Assembly: GCA_026182355.1 (NCBI GenBank)
Contig: JAPFBL010000171.1
Coordinates: 1,178,001 to 1,242,000, forward strand
Direction of reading: 5' to 3'
Source of the DNA: Hermatobates lingyangjiaoensis
Taxonomy: Eukaryota; Arthropoda; Insecta; Hemiptera; Hermatobatidae
Length of the DNA stretch: 64,000 nt
The notes beneath the pieces were generated by a model, which saw nothing but the letters and a program-made list of their open reading frames with translations, was not told the origin of the DNA and did not search any database. A program made the translations under genes and the position numbers. Shown here one piece after another: positions 11,820 to 24,595 of the stretch (position 1 is the stretch's first letter; each line of letters opens with the position of its first letter).

Positions 11820-12300
11820 ATGCTTATTACATGGGCTTGTCTTCAACAGAGTAAGAGCCTGCGAATGAATTGTCACAGGGCCTCCCTGGGTCAACGCAGT
11901 GACCTCCCTGTCGCTGTTTTTGCAAATCTTACGACGATTTTAATTTTAATGACAGCTTCCGTGTTCAAGTCACAACTAAGCCTGATTCTAAGTCTCATAT
12001 TACGTTAACAGTTTCAGAGAATGCACATATATTACTTTTTTTTTCAATCATTTTTACATATAATTAGGTGTTATTTATTATTTGTCTTAAATTTATATTT
12101 TATTTTGTTTCTAATTTATTTTTCCTATCTCTTCCGGTGTTTGCGTAGGGCAGCACTGGCACTACCCCGGTGAAGGGATTATTCAATGTTATTGCACTCG
12201 TGACGCGGAAGCTCCCCTGCTGATTGACGATTCGTCGAAATATCAAAATGAGCTTTGGCAGTTTTTTCTATGTACTCTTTACTCTATATAGAAATACAAC
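11820..12300 (+). mobile_element. Decayed PLE fragment (GIY-YIG end and tail)
   Basis: YYMGLSST corresponds to the YIG segment; after a frameshift come LRMNCHRASLGQRSDLPVAV, and after a second frameshift FNDSFRVQV and SENAHIL. The 3' part (12225-12270) carries CUGAU, CGA/UCG stem, GAAAUAUC, a degraded hammerhead-like core, and then a tail. Older than the other PLE copies. Confidence 0.75.
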
Positions 12301-12619
12301 AGTGTGATAAACTAAAACATAAAAGATTCGGGAATTTACCAACTTTCCAGGCTAAAATTGAACTTTTTAAGTCAAATTTTTGCTTTTGTTTAAAAGTTGC
12401 TTAAATGGTTTTTTTTAATAGGAGTGATGATATATCATTATGTTGATGGTATATCTGAGCACTTGTTTAGATGGTATTATGTCTAGGTTATTGGTCGTAT
12501 TTGTTATGCTAAGAATATGATATGACGTGTGTGAAGTAAAATACGTTATTTAATAAATATTTTGTTACAGGTTAACCATAAACTGTAACATTTATGCAGT
12601 TGCACAAATTATTGAGTTG

Positions 12620-12790
12620 TCGAAGAGATGGCATCTCTTCAGCAAGTCACTTTCTGATAAGGACTATTAAGAGAGTCGAAATATTAAAAGTACAGTTTTT
12701 TCTTTGTTTTCCATTCTTTGCTTCTGTTGGTCCTATGTCCTGTGAGTCTCTTTGATTATAATTTAGATATATACATATTAAATTTCTTTT
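12620..12790 (+). mobile_element. Old PLE-like tail
   Basis: CUGAUAA, a stem GGACU/AGUC, GAAAUAUU, then AAAGU that can pair with ACUUU just before CUGAUAA. This has the layout of the hammerhead cores in the PLE tails, with G8 changed to A. No coding sequence attached. Confidence 0.4.
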
Positions 12791-12799
12791 CATATATGT

Positions 12800-15700
12800 T
12801 TTGTCAGTTTTTAATAAATTCCAAACATCATACTCCAATGTTTCATTTATTATAAGAATAAAAAAACTAAGTTGTAAAAATATTTACAAATTTAGACAAA
12901 ACTGGATGTAAGGTGCAGGAGATTCATTTAAAGCTAGCCCAAACCTTGATAAAAAGATACTGTAGAGAATATTTTATTAAGGTTTGTTACATTCATATAT
13001 TACATATATTTTACTGGAAAGTTACCGTCTGTTTACGTGTTCATATTCTTATGGTTACTAAAGTGGTACTCCTGTAGGCTTTTAGCTAAAATTGTTTTGA
13101 AAAGTTTTTCTTTATTTTAGCAAGTTGTTTTACCTGTATCTGAATTATTTTTAGTCGTATTATTCTACCAGCTGCAGTGAAGCAATTACTGCTTTAAAGT
13201 TTATTTCTTAATACAGTAAAATATCTTATTATATTCTCTCTTATATGCCTACAAAACATATCTTAATAAAGTCTGGAACCTTGGATATGAAAGTTTAATT
13301 TTCTGTGTGCACAGGAATATTAACGAATTACCAAAGATCAAAAATGTTTAAATACATCTATAGAAATATAAAATTCACGACTTAAGAGCCTCTTATAGAA
13401 ATATCACACCAAAAATATAGAAGCATCATCTGGATGAGAATGAATTTGTATACTGCTATCAATTTGAATGAAACAGCGTCAATGAAAACGTGCTACCACT
13501 TTATACAAATATTTATTTTGATGGATATAATAAATTATATGTTGTATATATTTGATTGAATGATATGTTCCCCAATGATTAGAATAGAGGGAAAACACGA
13601 AGTCCTACACAAAGATTTTATGTGTAAAAAATATTTTATCGAAGTAGGTTACCTTCATATATTACATAATTGTACTGGAAAGTTACGTTATGTTACACAT
13701 CACATTCTTATGGTTACAAAAGTGGAATTGCTTAAGGTTTTTAGCTAAAACTGCAAATAAGTATAAATGTTAAGGCACATTTTGAATACTTAGGGTTTAT
13801 CGTCAGCTACATCTATAACACAAAATATTTTTAAAAAAGCTTTTACAATTTCACATTTTATTTATATTTTACATTGTATGTATATATAACCTAACAATGA
13901 ATGAACTCTATGTAATGTTGGAAATTCGTTGGTATTTGACAAAATCTTTTGTGCAGAGATTCCGTGTTTCTTTCCTTATTCTAATCATGACTAATACCAC
14001 ATAGTAATAAGTGCATGCTACCGCAATATCATAATAGATGTTGACTATGTTGTCTGTTTACTTGAATGTTAAAAACACCCTATTCCACTTTATCCTCGCC
14101 TACCAGAAGATTTATGGAAGGTTACGTAATAATTTTGGTGATTATGCACTTGTTTATGTATTTGAAAGGAAGTCTGAGACAAACACCCATGTCAATTTAA
14201 ATACCAAATGTAAGAGCCATAAAAGTGCATATAAATCTCCTAAGGGGTCAGAGCTTGACTAGGACAGTATAGACTAGAAATAGACAACTGTTTAAGATTT
14301 GTGTAAAACAGCGACAAGGGAATGCAATTCGGTCCTGACCTAGTTAATAAAGTCGAGTGATTCATTGCCACAAAGCCACTCGTATTTCACTCAAGTTAAA
14401 TCGGCAATTGCCGTCGGACAGTCATAGACGCTGTCTTCCACAATTCCACTTTGATAAGTTGTAAGCCTATTTCAAAAGCAAGTCACTTCAATCCATCTTA
14501 TATTATATTTTTAAACATCCTAAGACTATCGTCTTCCACTCTAGCATTCTTTGATTTTCAATGTTGGCAGACCAAGCTCCATACAGCATGACTTTATTGG
14601 AACTCAAAAGCTGCTTTGTAATTCTCAGCAGTATTCCATGAGCCAGACAGGCAGCATGCATACGACGTTATCCTTGATGACTATGCTATTGAAAACCATC
14701 ACTAATAGTTTATGAGAAAGAAAGGCATAGAGCTATGTGTAACACATAGAACTCAAAAGACTACTAGCACCATGTTTAGATTTTCATTTTTATCCCTTAT
14801 AGATGTTGTTGATGTTCTTTCCAAAGGATCATCTTATAGCCTTTCAACTTTACTGCTTTTGTTGGGGTCAAAAGTGTAATTTATTTGTTATTAGTCAAGT
14901 GCGAACCACATTATGGGGCCGTTAAGATGGCAAATACTATCTACAAACTTTTAATTAAGTTTACTCGACTCCTCACCCGCGTTACACTAAACCAAACTTA
15001 TTTCTTCTAGAAGCTCCAAATAATTCAGGTGATTCACGTTTCAAGATTATTAACAAGGTAATAATGTTTGTATAGCTGTAAACAACTATCTGTTCTCGAC
15101 TTACTTAATTCTTTCATGCCCTTTTAGATGAAATAGTTTTCAATAAACATTGCTTCATACAATTACTGTAATTAGAAACTGTAATTTTATACTTTTTTGT
15201 AATAAAAGAAATAACCCACACTTTGAAGTCAATACATATTCGAAAAAACTTGTAAAATAGTTTTACATAGATGTGATACACATTTTTATTATTTAAACAG
15301 CGGTAAACATTTTGAAATTAATCATTACTTCATGCTATTTTGAATGCTACTTCTGTTATCGTACTTCATATGTTTCTATTTTTCATTACATGACTATGCA
15401 ATATCATCATTTTGAATCATGCTTTTTAAGGACTTACGTTTCCGACTTATTTTCCAAGCAACCGTCCATAGTTAATTAGAAATAATGATAGGTAATCTAC
15501 GTATTAAAGCACAGTGCATTCTTGTGTCATGGTTTCATTGGATATGAGCACCAGGCTTATTTTTATTTTTAGTCGCTCGGCCTTTGTCTTCGCCCGCTCG
15601 AGGGCGTGAACACGGTTCAGCTGCAGTCCTCATCATTGTCTTATAACTTGAAACACTCTTTTAGGTCTCATTGAAATTAATATCTTTTCACACTTAGCTT

Positions 15701-15850
15701 ATATCAAACCCTTTTGGGGACTCGGTAAAGCGGCGTCCAAACAATCACCAGTAGCCAATGATTAAAGTGTTAAAAATAAGTTCATTTGACAATATCTTTT
15801 AAAATTCGACAATGTTTAGCACAGGATAACCTTATGCGAGTATTAACTAC
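12800..15850. other. AT-rich stretch without a recognised gene
   Basis: I see short open frames only (up to 74 codons), none with a recognisable domain. The sequence GTTAC..TCATATATTACAT recurs at 12985-13040 and 13645-13700, with similar downstream text (ACTGGAAAGTTAC, TCTTATGGTTAC), so part of this region is an old direct duplication about 660 bp apart. Confidence 0.5.
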
Positions 15851-15924
15851 AAAATACAGAAAGGAAAGGCTAATAAAGTGATAGACAAGTAGTACATGAG
15901 AGAGTGATAACAGACTGAGGGAGT

Positions 15925-15963
<39 letters not shown>

Positions 15964-17340
15964 GCAGAGACATTGAAAAAGGATGAGAGGAATAAAACAG
16001 TGAGGGATAAAGAACAAAACAAACAGATGAAAGGAAAATATAGATAGTGAAAGAAAATGATAAGAAAGAGAGTATAGATAGCGAAAGAAAATGATAAGAA
16101 TGAGTTTATACATAACGAAAGAAAATGATAAAAAGGATAGTATAGACAGCGAAAGGAAATGATAAGAAGGAAAGTATAGATAGCGAAAGAAAATGATAAA
16201 AAGGAGAGTATAGATAGCGAAAGAAAATGATAAGAAGGAGAGTATAAAAAGAGTATAGATAGCGAAAAAAAAAGATAAGATGGAGTGTATAAGGAGAGTA
16301 TATACGTGTATAGTGAAAGAAATGATAAGAAGGAGAGTATAGATGATGAAAGAAAATGATAAGAAGGAGTGTATAAGAAGAGTATAGATAGTGACAGAAA
16401 ATGATAAGAAGGAGAATATAGATAATGAAAGAAAATGATAAGAAGGAGAGTATAGATAATGAAAGAAAATGATACGAAGGAGTGTATAAGAAGAGTATAG
16501 ATAGTGAAAGAAAATGATAAGAAGGAGAGTATAGATAATGAAAGAAAATGATAAGAAGGATGTAGAAGAAAATAGAAGGAGTGTATAAGAAAGTATAGAT
16601 AGTAGACAGAAAATGATAAGAAGGAGAATATAGATAATGAAAGAAAATGATAAGAAGGAGAGTATAGATAATGAAAGAAAATGATACGAAGGAGTGTATA
16701 AGAAGAGTATAGATAGTGACAGAAAATGATAAGAAGGAGAATATAGATAATGAAAGAAAATGATACGAAGGAGTGTATAAGAAGAGTATAGATAGTGACA
16801 GAAAATGATAAGAAGGAGAATATAGATAATGAAAGAAAATGATAAGAAGGAGAGTATAGATAATGAAAGAAAATGATACGAAGGAGTGTATAAGGTGAGT
16901 GAGGGAGAGATGGAAAGGGAAGTAAAGAGATAGACAGATGTAGAGTAAGTGAAAAATTGATAGGGAATGGTTTAAACTGATGGGAACTGAGACGTAAGAT
17001 CTAGAAAGTGATAGAGATATCTGAAAGTGTTTGAAAGGAATATAAGGAAATATAGAGCGAGAAATGGATATGCAGAGTGAGGGAGAAGAATTTAATGAGT
17101 GATAGACAAAAGGAGATAAACAGAGGACGAGAGGGAGATAGAGGCAGTAAAATAAGGTGATAGACACAACTAATGCATGGTAAAGAGAAAATGAGGTATT
17201 GACAAAAAGAAAAGAATAGGCTAGAAAAGGCTAGAGAATGAGAAAACGATATAGACAAGTAAAGTAGAAAAGAGTAAATCAGAGGGATTGAGATATAGGG
17301 CTTGATATTCGAAGGGATATAATCACATATACTCGTAATA
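15925..17340. repeat. GA-rich minisatellite array with ~34-bp unit
   Basis: Starts with a (GA)n run (15930-15960). From about 16030 to 16880 the plus strand repeats variants of a unit built from GAAAGAAAATGATAAGAAGG and AGAGTATAGATAAT (34 bp). Some units are joined into a longer repeat through GTGTATAAGAAGAGTATAG. Flanks to 17340 are non-periodic GA-rich DNA. The long minus-strand open frame (16106-17167) is Ser/Leu/Tyr/His repeat translation with no stop only because the repeat lacks them; I do not regard it as a gene. Confidence 0.85.
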
Positions 17341-17381
17341 TACCAAACGATAAAAATTTAGTTTTTTAAATCAAAACAAAA

Positions 17382-17634
17382 AGAAACATTATTAGTTGTG
17401 CAATCCGTAATTGTGTGGTATTTACTCATTCTGGGGTAAAATGGATAAACAAACAAAAGTCGTGAAATAATAAAATTCACTCTAATTTTATTATTCCACT
17501 CTAATTTTGTAAATGATTGGATATAATTTGTATTATAGTGTCTTCCTGATGATGAACACAAAGTTTTCGAAACGCGTTTGTGTGGAGACTTTTGTTTGTT
17601 TATCCATTTTACCTCAGAATGAGAAACATTATTA
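17382..17634. mobile_element. Family E palindromic insertion with 13-bp target duplication
   Basis: The 13-bp direct repeat AGAAACATTATTA (17382-17394 and 17622-17634) flanks a unit whose ends are inverted copies of TTTATCCATTTTACC. The right arm carries a hammerhead core: CUGAUGA near 17548, stem GAACAC/GUUUUC, GAA, ACGCGU, U. The left arm is truncated before the core. The same family is at 51647-52448. Confidence 0.85.
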
Positions 17635-17879
17635 TTCAAAATAACACTTCTAGAATCTTAAATAACCTAATATTACTGTTTTGTTATTTACCTATGTATT
17701 ATTTATATGGTATATCTATATTTTTGTATTATACATATATATTTTTTACTATTTTGTTTGTTACAGCCTCGCGTTTTAACCGATAAGTATCCACTCATCG
17801 TAGAATGTCCACTGTTCCCACAAGTTGATAATAATTTATTAATGAATTAAATGACAATATAATTATAAATGTTCAGATA

Positions 17880-18200
17880 GGTTGTTATTGAGGAGGAGGC
17901 GGCAAGGCGGTGAAATAGGTCAATTAGCCAATTAGGTTGTAGGAGAGATACGAGTAGTCGTGACGGCGTCAGAGCACAGCTCCATTAGTCACACCCCTCC
18001 ACGCACCGCCGCTTACCCTGTCTCTTTCAAACGGACAACCCTCTCCAGCTGATGTTCTTCTCTTATCTCGAGACGCGGCCCAAGCGCTAGATAACTAACT
18101 ACCTTCCAAAGGTTATCTCTCCCTCCACCACTGCCCTCTGCCTACCTTCAATCAATCACCACCAGTGACTAGCCCCCTCTTAAACACCCACCCACTGACA
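17880..18200. other. GC-richer unique segment, possible regulatory element
   Basis: Markedly richer in GC than its surroundings and not repeat-like. Includes GGAGGAGGCGGCAAGGCGG, TAGTCGTGACGGCGTCAGAG and a CT-rich tract. No convincing exon: I find no long frame with good splice sites in either orientation. Candidate conserved noncoding element or an unrecognised short exon. Confidence 0.3.
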
Positions 18201-18849
18201 TATTTATTGTTAACAATAACAATTATCAACACAAAACGCTCTCCCGTAACGATATCATATGAATCATCGTATACCATTCTCATATCCAAGGTTCTCAGGA
18301 AATAATTGGTTCTTACTAAAAAGAAAACGTAAGCAAGAAAGTAAAATTAATTAAAAACAAAATAAATAATACCTCGCTATACAACCACACTTTATGGCTC
18401 ACCACTGCTACGTCTTATCCCATTAGCCGTGTAAATGTTTCGTTATACGACAGAAAAGAAGAACATATGAACCACAGATCCTGAAAGTGGGACAAATCCA
18501 ATTCGTAAAAGCATTAAATAAAATTATACCACACTGCAGGCTAGGATAAATTGACCAAACACATGAATTCTAGCAAACATACGCTGATATTAAATCATTT
18601 TTATTGTGATTAAATTAAAAACATGAACTTTATCTTAAATTCTACTAATAAATAGCTCTATTTACTTGTTACCCCTCTAAGGGTAGTTGTAATTTAAAAA
18701 AAAAAACAGAATCAATGACGTATTTATTTCACTGCATCATGGTTTTATATACTGTATTTATCACTGTATTTATATACTGTATGGTTTTATCACTGTAACA
18801 TATACTGGCTAGAAAGTTGGTATGTTTTTAACAAAAAAAGTTTAACTGT

Positions 18850-20505
18850 ATTAAAAAAAAATCTGGAGTGGCCTACACTCTACTTTACTATAAGTAACTC
18901 AATGTCAAATTTCTTGAGTATATAAAACATAACGTATCATTTAAGCATAACATAAATATCTAAATGGGATATAATTATTAGCATTGCATTCGTGAGGTAG
19001 TACAGATAGTGATTGAAGGACATATCAATTTATAAGCTTATTTTTGTACATCACAAATAATTTATTATTTGCAAATAATTTCATTAGTATAACTATAGCA
19101 GTAATAACATTTTTGAAAAACCAATGTGAACATTTCTTGAAACGAAATATTATCCTACAAGAGAACATGCCTATTGTTCAAATAGCCAGTAGATTTCTTA
19201 CATCGTTTACTTGACATTCTTCTACATTGAATATTAATGTAAAATTTTCAAATTTGAAACAGTAAAATACCCTTTTTTTCTCTGAAAAACATCTTAAACA
19301 GCGAAGAAAATGTTGTTTTAAGCTGATTTGTTAATTAAAGATGTACGATAATTATAGTTATTAATCTCTAAACGAAAGATTTATATTTTGAATTATCTTT
19401 TACATTTTTGGTTTTTAACAGAATTATTATACTGGGAATTTTATGGCTTCTTAGTATTTAATAAGATCATTTTCCTTCCCCTTTGTCAAATAACATATAT
19501 ACGAATTTTTTTTTATTGAGTGTTATCATTTACCTGCACAATATTATTCCTCTTACATCTCTTATAAGTCAATAATATATTTTCATTTTTCCATTAGAAA
19601 CATCAATTTTATCTCAGTGGATTCGTTCAAAAAATTTCTAAGTCAATGTAAAAAAATACAAAAAATTCGACAAGTATAGCAGGTGATCTCTTAGTCTAGG
19701 ATAAACAAAGAGTTTTTATATCGTTATTGCTCTTTCCCATAATTGAAACTTCATGATTTTTTTTTTATGAATTGCTAATTTTTTGTTCCATTTTTGGTCA
19801 AATTTTCATTATTTTTTAACGAGCCGTTTAGTGTCAAAAAAACATTTTCTGAAAACACAAATCGTACTGTAACGCCTCTTTAGCGAATGTAATTTTAGAA
19901 AAAAATATCTCAACTCATTCTCCATATAATGTTCTATTTATAGGCATAGTTTCATTTTTGTCCGTCAAACAGTATGGCTTGTATCGCTCTCACAAGGTTT
20001 GAGATTGAATTATAAGTCAAAATTTTTACATTTTATTGAAAAAAAAATATTTCCTGTTGTTTTAAAATTCTGAATATATTTTTCGTTTGTTGCATTTGAA
20101 ACCTCAAAGATAATGTCAAAGTTTCAAAACTCTAGGGTTATCAGTTTAGGAGAAATAAATGTTTTAAAAAAAACGGTTTTTGGCAAAAAAAGTGACTTTT
20201 CCATCATGCATAATTCTTCCCAAACAATAGGGATCTTCGTCTAAATGGGGCCCATTTTTGTGTAAAATATCAACTTGATCCATCAAAGATTCTGGACCGT
20301 AGCGTGGTAACAAGCAATGCTAACACACGCACCCACCCACGCACCCACCCACCCACCCACCCACCCCCCACACACACACAGACATCATCGTAAAAACGTC
20401 ATAAAACGACTTCTGGTACCTCAAAACATGTAATTCCGTCAAAATCTCGAGATCGAATTTTTTCACGATCACTATACTTTACTTATAGTAAAGTAAAAAA
20501 GGATA
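18850..20505 (+). mobile_element. Dispersed element R1, copy 1
   Basis: Matches 28715-30830 over most of its length. Begins TGGAGTGGCCTACACTC and ends with the hairpin ACTTTACT-TAT-AGTAAAGT (20476-20494). A 16-bp inverted repeat, ACTTTACTATAAGTAA at 18882-18897 and its complement at 20479-20494, joins the two ends. Carries a (CCCA)n/(CA)n tract at about 20328-20380. No open frame of note, so probably a non-autonomous element; class unresolved. Confidence 0.65.
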
Positions 20506-20873
20506 TTTTTTTAACATAAAAGTTTAATTGTATACACAAAAAGGGTATTTTTTTAACAAATAAGTTTAATTGTGTATAAAAAGAGGGTATTTTTTATATA
20601 CGATTAAAGATTTGAAGATTAGTTATTAAATCTGCACAGATTTCAATGCTTGATGTGTACCGTACGTAATGATGGGGAAAACCATCATTAAATTAATCTA
20701 AACAGAGTTCATTTTTATAAATTGTAATCTTGATTATTAAATCTTCAGTGAAATATACATACAAAATAAATAAGCACTATTTTGACTAAAGTTATAATAT
20801 TTAAAACAAATCAAACCAGAAAAGCGAATACAGAAAATTCCGGAATATGTTCAAACATTTTAAAAGTTGAAGC

Positions 20874-21044
20874 ATGTTACATCAACATAAAGTCTTTGAA
20901 CACCAATGGGCACTGTACGAATGCCAAATTTTTTATCTTGCCGGTCGACGTAGAGCTTTGGAGTTGGCCACATCTAGTAACGACATGATAAGACAAGCTG
21001 CTAAAGAGGCTTTAATACTCTTCACCAGTGATTGTTTGTTGTAA
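20874..21044 (+). CDS. Unidentified 56-codon open frame with protein-like composition
   Basis: ATG at 20874, stop TAA at 21042-21044. The product reads like a real globular or helical sequence rather than AT-rich noise: FEHQWALYECQIFYLAGRRR, then ALELATSSNDMIRQAAKEAL and a C-terminal ILFTSDCLL. It is rich in Ala, Glu, Arg and Leu in an AT-rich region. I do not recognise the family. It may be a terminal exon (a weak acceptor ATAAAG lies at about 20888-20893) or the remnant of a processed copy. An in-frame stop precedes the ATG. No partner exon could be identified, so treat as hypothetical. Confidence 0.3.
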   Translation: MLHQHKVFEHQWALYECQIFYLAGRRRALELATSSNDMIRQAAKEALILFTSDCLL

Positions 21045-21177
21045 TTGTTTTCTAAATTAGTAGACAAAGTAATAAAAAAGTTGAAAATTTAAATGAAAAG
21101 AGAGTTCTGTTTAAAATAATTTCGTTCTACGAAATTTCGACAAGTTCCTTAATATTTTTTTAGATTATCTTATGTTT

Positions 21178-21224
<47 letters not shown>

Positions 21225-21225
21225 C

Positions 21226-21495
21226 ACCCAGTGTGATTCTTTTTATGTGGGTTTGGCTTCCACCAAGCTAAGCCTGCGTATGAATAATCACAGGTCATCC
21301 GTTGGCAAACGCAGTGACCTTCCCGTTGCTACTCATGCCAGCTCTCACGGACTCAGTTTTAATGACTGTTTCCGTGTACAGGTCCTGAGGCAGATTGATC
21401 AGACTAATTCGAAAGTTACTCTGAGAGCTTCCGAAGAAGCACTTATTAGTCTTCTGGGTGGTAGATCGGCTCCTGGGCTTAACCTCAATCGTTGA
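21226..21495 (+). pseudogene. PLE GIY-YIG endonuclease fragment
   Basis: Reads QCDSFYVGLASTKLSLRMNN, HRSSVGKRSDLPVATHASSH, FNDCFRVQVLRQ, LRASEEALISLLGGRSAPGL and NLNR with a stop at 21493-21495. Relative to the long PLE frame it covers residues ~517-604, including the YVG (YIG) segment, the RMNNH arginine and histidine, and the ASEEA glutamate. The His after ASEEA is replaced by Leu. The RT is missing, so it is a truncated remnant even though the remaining frame is open. Confidence 0.85.
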
Positions 21496-21790
21496 TTTTT
21501 TTTCTCTTATTTTTTAGTTGTTATCAGCTTTTAATTTTATTTTAGTTAAATGTTTTCATTTTTTAATTTTTATTTGGCTTGTATCTCTTTATCCTCCCTG
21601 TCTACCTTTCCTCCGAAAGTTGGCTACCCTGTTTGAGTGCTTCAGTTCGAACGCCAAGTCAGTCGTTATCAGCCTTTGGAGCGATTCACTTCTTTTCCTG
21701 AAGACGAGGACATCGAAATATAGTAGTGAGTTCAGTGATTTCCTTTCTATGTGTTCTTTTTAAATTCTAGTTTATATATATATATTACTA
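21226..21790 (+). mobile_element. PLE fragment with GIY-YIG end, 3' UTR and tail
   Basis: Begins against an (AT)n tract (21180-21221), then coding sequence for the nuclease end (see 21226-21495), a T-rich 3' UTR, and a tail holding CUGAAGA, CGA/UCG stem, GAAAUAUA and GUAGUGAG (21694-21728). The same tail recurs at 23975-24090. 5'-truncated, sense strand plus. Confidence 0.85.
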
Positions 21791-21999
21791 ATGAATCCGA
21801 ACGATAAAATTACTAATTCGACTTTCACTTTCTATTGAAGCTTATCACATAGATCATAAATACAAAAGTGTCTAGTATTGATTATTACATATTTAGATGT
21901 ACAATAACTTACTTATAAGTTAGTTACCACTACTCTCAGAAGTATTATCTAACACTTGTGATTATAAAGACAAAATTGCTTTATTATCAAACTCGGAGG

Positions 22000-22795
22000 T
22001 CAGGCTAACCTACAATGCCTTACAATTTTAGGACTACCCTAGTGTTCTTGTGAACTCGGTTGTCCTCCTCCGAAGAGGGCAATGCCCGTTACCCCGGGAC
22101 ATCGAACCCCATTAGGGTGGCACTGTGAGGGGCTAGTTATGAGAGCCTTTAAGGTCTCCCGTTGGCTAACTGCCACTTGTACTGAACATAAATGGGCTCC
22201 AAGGGGTGGTATCTAATCGTCCCCACGCTGTGCTCCCGTAAAGAGCCCTGAGTCTCTACCAGGCAAGTACTAGTTGTACAGTCCAATCAGCTGAATTCAA
22301 GGTCCATTCCCACTGGTAAGGGTTTGGGGTCTCTAACTCTCCGGTATGCTAAGCAGGCATCCTCTCAAGAAGTTACTGCTTCTCACACAGTGACCTGTTT
22401 TGATTTGTTATCATGCCTATCAACCTTTCGGCCATTCCATGAGCAAAGCACAACAGATCGATGCTTATTTAACGTGTCACCCTTTAGCCGCATCAGGAAG
22501 CCAACTATAACCCTCCTATATTAGAAGGGTTGTGACGAGCCGCAGATGCTGCCAAGGTGGACCTCGCGGAGGCGGGTCCCACGACACCACATCAGACAAA
22601 AAAAAAATCGCCCACAGTACCGACTTATTTTAAGAATTTTGAATCAAACTCCAGACCAATGTTCCTACTGAACCTGCTCAGCTACAGGTAAAGTCAGTGA
22701 CTTTTTTTGCCCCTGGTTCAAAGAACCTGTGGATATATTTAAGCCAATGCAGCCAGCAGATATAGCTGCATAGCCCCACTAGAGGCGTCGTCATT
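22000..22795 (+). repeat. Dispersed repeat R2, longest copy
   Basis: GC-richer sequence sharing blocks with 2640-2935 and 51225-51580: GAAGAGGGCAATGCCCGTTA, AGTACCGACTTATTTTAAGA, CTCAGCTACAGGTAA, and TAAGCCAATGCAGCC followed by ATAGCTGCATGGCCCC-like text. No open frame with a recognisable domain. Possibly the untranslated leader of a LINE; class unresolved. Confidence 0.6.
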
Positions 22796-23814
22796 ATAAA
22801 ACTCACAGATATTACCTCTATCCACTTACGAAATCCCGAATGAGCCCTTCATTCAATCATACTTTTAGAGTTATTTTTGTATTTATCGGCCAAGTAAATG
22901 CTGCATTTGTAGTTAGCAAATGAAAAAAAAAGGGAACAGCCTGTAAGAAAAGCCATTACAGTATGCTGAATGCTACAAAAAGGAAGTAAATGGCTACTCA
23001 TAAAACATACATCGTCATATGAGTGTTACTAATATCAAAAACAAAATAAAGCCTAACCGATATTATATATGCATATACGATGAAACATATAAAGAGAGGC
23101 TGATGTTTTCACTGATTGGGCCAGGAGAGGAGAGTCGAGTCAATAAGTCGAGACGAGCAATGCGCTTGAGAGATGTGACGCCCTATCTGCCCTTATCTAT
23201 GGCATACTAATATTTATACCTAACCTCACTCTTAAAACACAGGCATAGAAAAGATGAACTAGAAAGAAACTCTTAACACAGACATCCCAGTGACCACATC
23301 GTTCAACTTTCCACACACACACACCACTACCACAGAACTCAGTTTAAACTCTCAACTACCAGGCACCTATTCATAAGTTATATTTAAACATACTTTAATC
23401 TATACCACTCACTACCTTAAACTCAAAACCTATATTACAAATTATATTTACTGTGCTTAGCCAGAAACTTCAAGTAAATTCACAAAAATAACACAAAAAA
23501 CAAAACCACAAGCTCATTTCAATATTTCAATCTCGGTCGTCAAAAGCAGAAGTGACATGCATGAAAGGTATACAGTGCTCAACTAATAGTTACTTGACAG
23601 TGGTTGAGCGAGCACTAGGTTGTCTGTCGACCGGTTCTTTTTTCCTTCTAATGGCATTGGATACTAAAGTAAATTTTTATAGATGGATGTATTTTTGTGT
23701 GATTGATATATTTTTGATGGATTTTTACCTACAATCAAATCATATCAGATAAAAAAAATTATGATGGATTTTTTCTTGCTTAACTGTGACAATATTGTGA
23801 TTCTGATAAAAATT

Positions 23815-24095
23815 TGTTTAACAAGACTAAGATCTTTCAACCGTAACAAGCGGTCTTCGTCAGAGTCAAAAACCCAACACTTGTTGAGTCTTAGTCTTGT
23901 TTTCCCATTTCTTATTGTTGTTTGATCATTGATTATTTGACGTGTTTATGTGAAATCTTTATATATATATATGAGTCGTTGTCTGCCTGCGGAGCGACTC
24001 GTTTCTATCTTCCTGATGACGAGGACATCGAAATATAGTAGTGAGTTTCTGTTTCATTTCTGTGTGTTCTTTGTGTCAATATAGTTTATATATAT
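23815..24095. mobile_element. Family D copy followed by a PLE tail
   Basis: 23815-23965 is a collapsed family D inverted pair: reverse core, short right arm, then GTTTGATCATTGATTATTTG. 23975-24085 is a sense PLE tail with CUGAUGA at 24013-24019, CGA/UCG stem and GAAAUAUAGUAG, the same family as 21690-21780. Both abut (AT)n runs. Confidence 0.7.
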
Positions 24096-24479
24096 ATATT
24101 TAAAGGAGCGAGGGAGAGAAAAGAGAAAAGACAGACAGTTATACACATACAGTTATATATGATCTTAATTAGTGTATATCTATAGTTTTAATTGATAAGT
24201 GAAAGTTATATCCGTCGATCGGACCCTTTTTCAAAGAGGTTGTGGTTTAGGAGTGTTTGGGTGGTGCCTCAGTGCTACTTAAAATAAGCCTTATTCAAGA
24301 AGATAATATATTGTACGTTGGGCACCGTTTAGGGACACAAAAAGCTAGAGAAGAAGAGAGGACACAATGGAAGCATGACTAATGCGATGTTTTGCAAGTT
24401 CGGTCAACTGTCACAAAACAAATAGAGATAAGCCAATGGCAAAGGGATCTTGTGTTCGTAAATCTCTCTGTATCTTAAT

Positions 24480-24556
24480 CACTCAGTCTATCACCGAAAG
24501 GCTCCTCTTCTAATTACCCCCACCCCACTCTCATCCCTCTCCCCCCTCACTCTCTC

Positions 24557-24595
<39 letters not shown>

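Noticed and set aside
16106..17167. 353-codon minus-strand open frame rich in Ser, Leu, Tyr and His
   Set aside because: It is the translation of the GA-rich minisatellite; periodic, compositionally extreme, no splice or promoter context, and unit boundaries match the DNA repeat.
20320..20395. Possible CRISPR-like or telomeric repeat array (CCCA/CACC units)
   Set aside because: A simple microsatellite inside element R1, also present at the same position of copy 2; no spacers.
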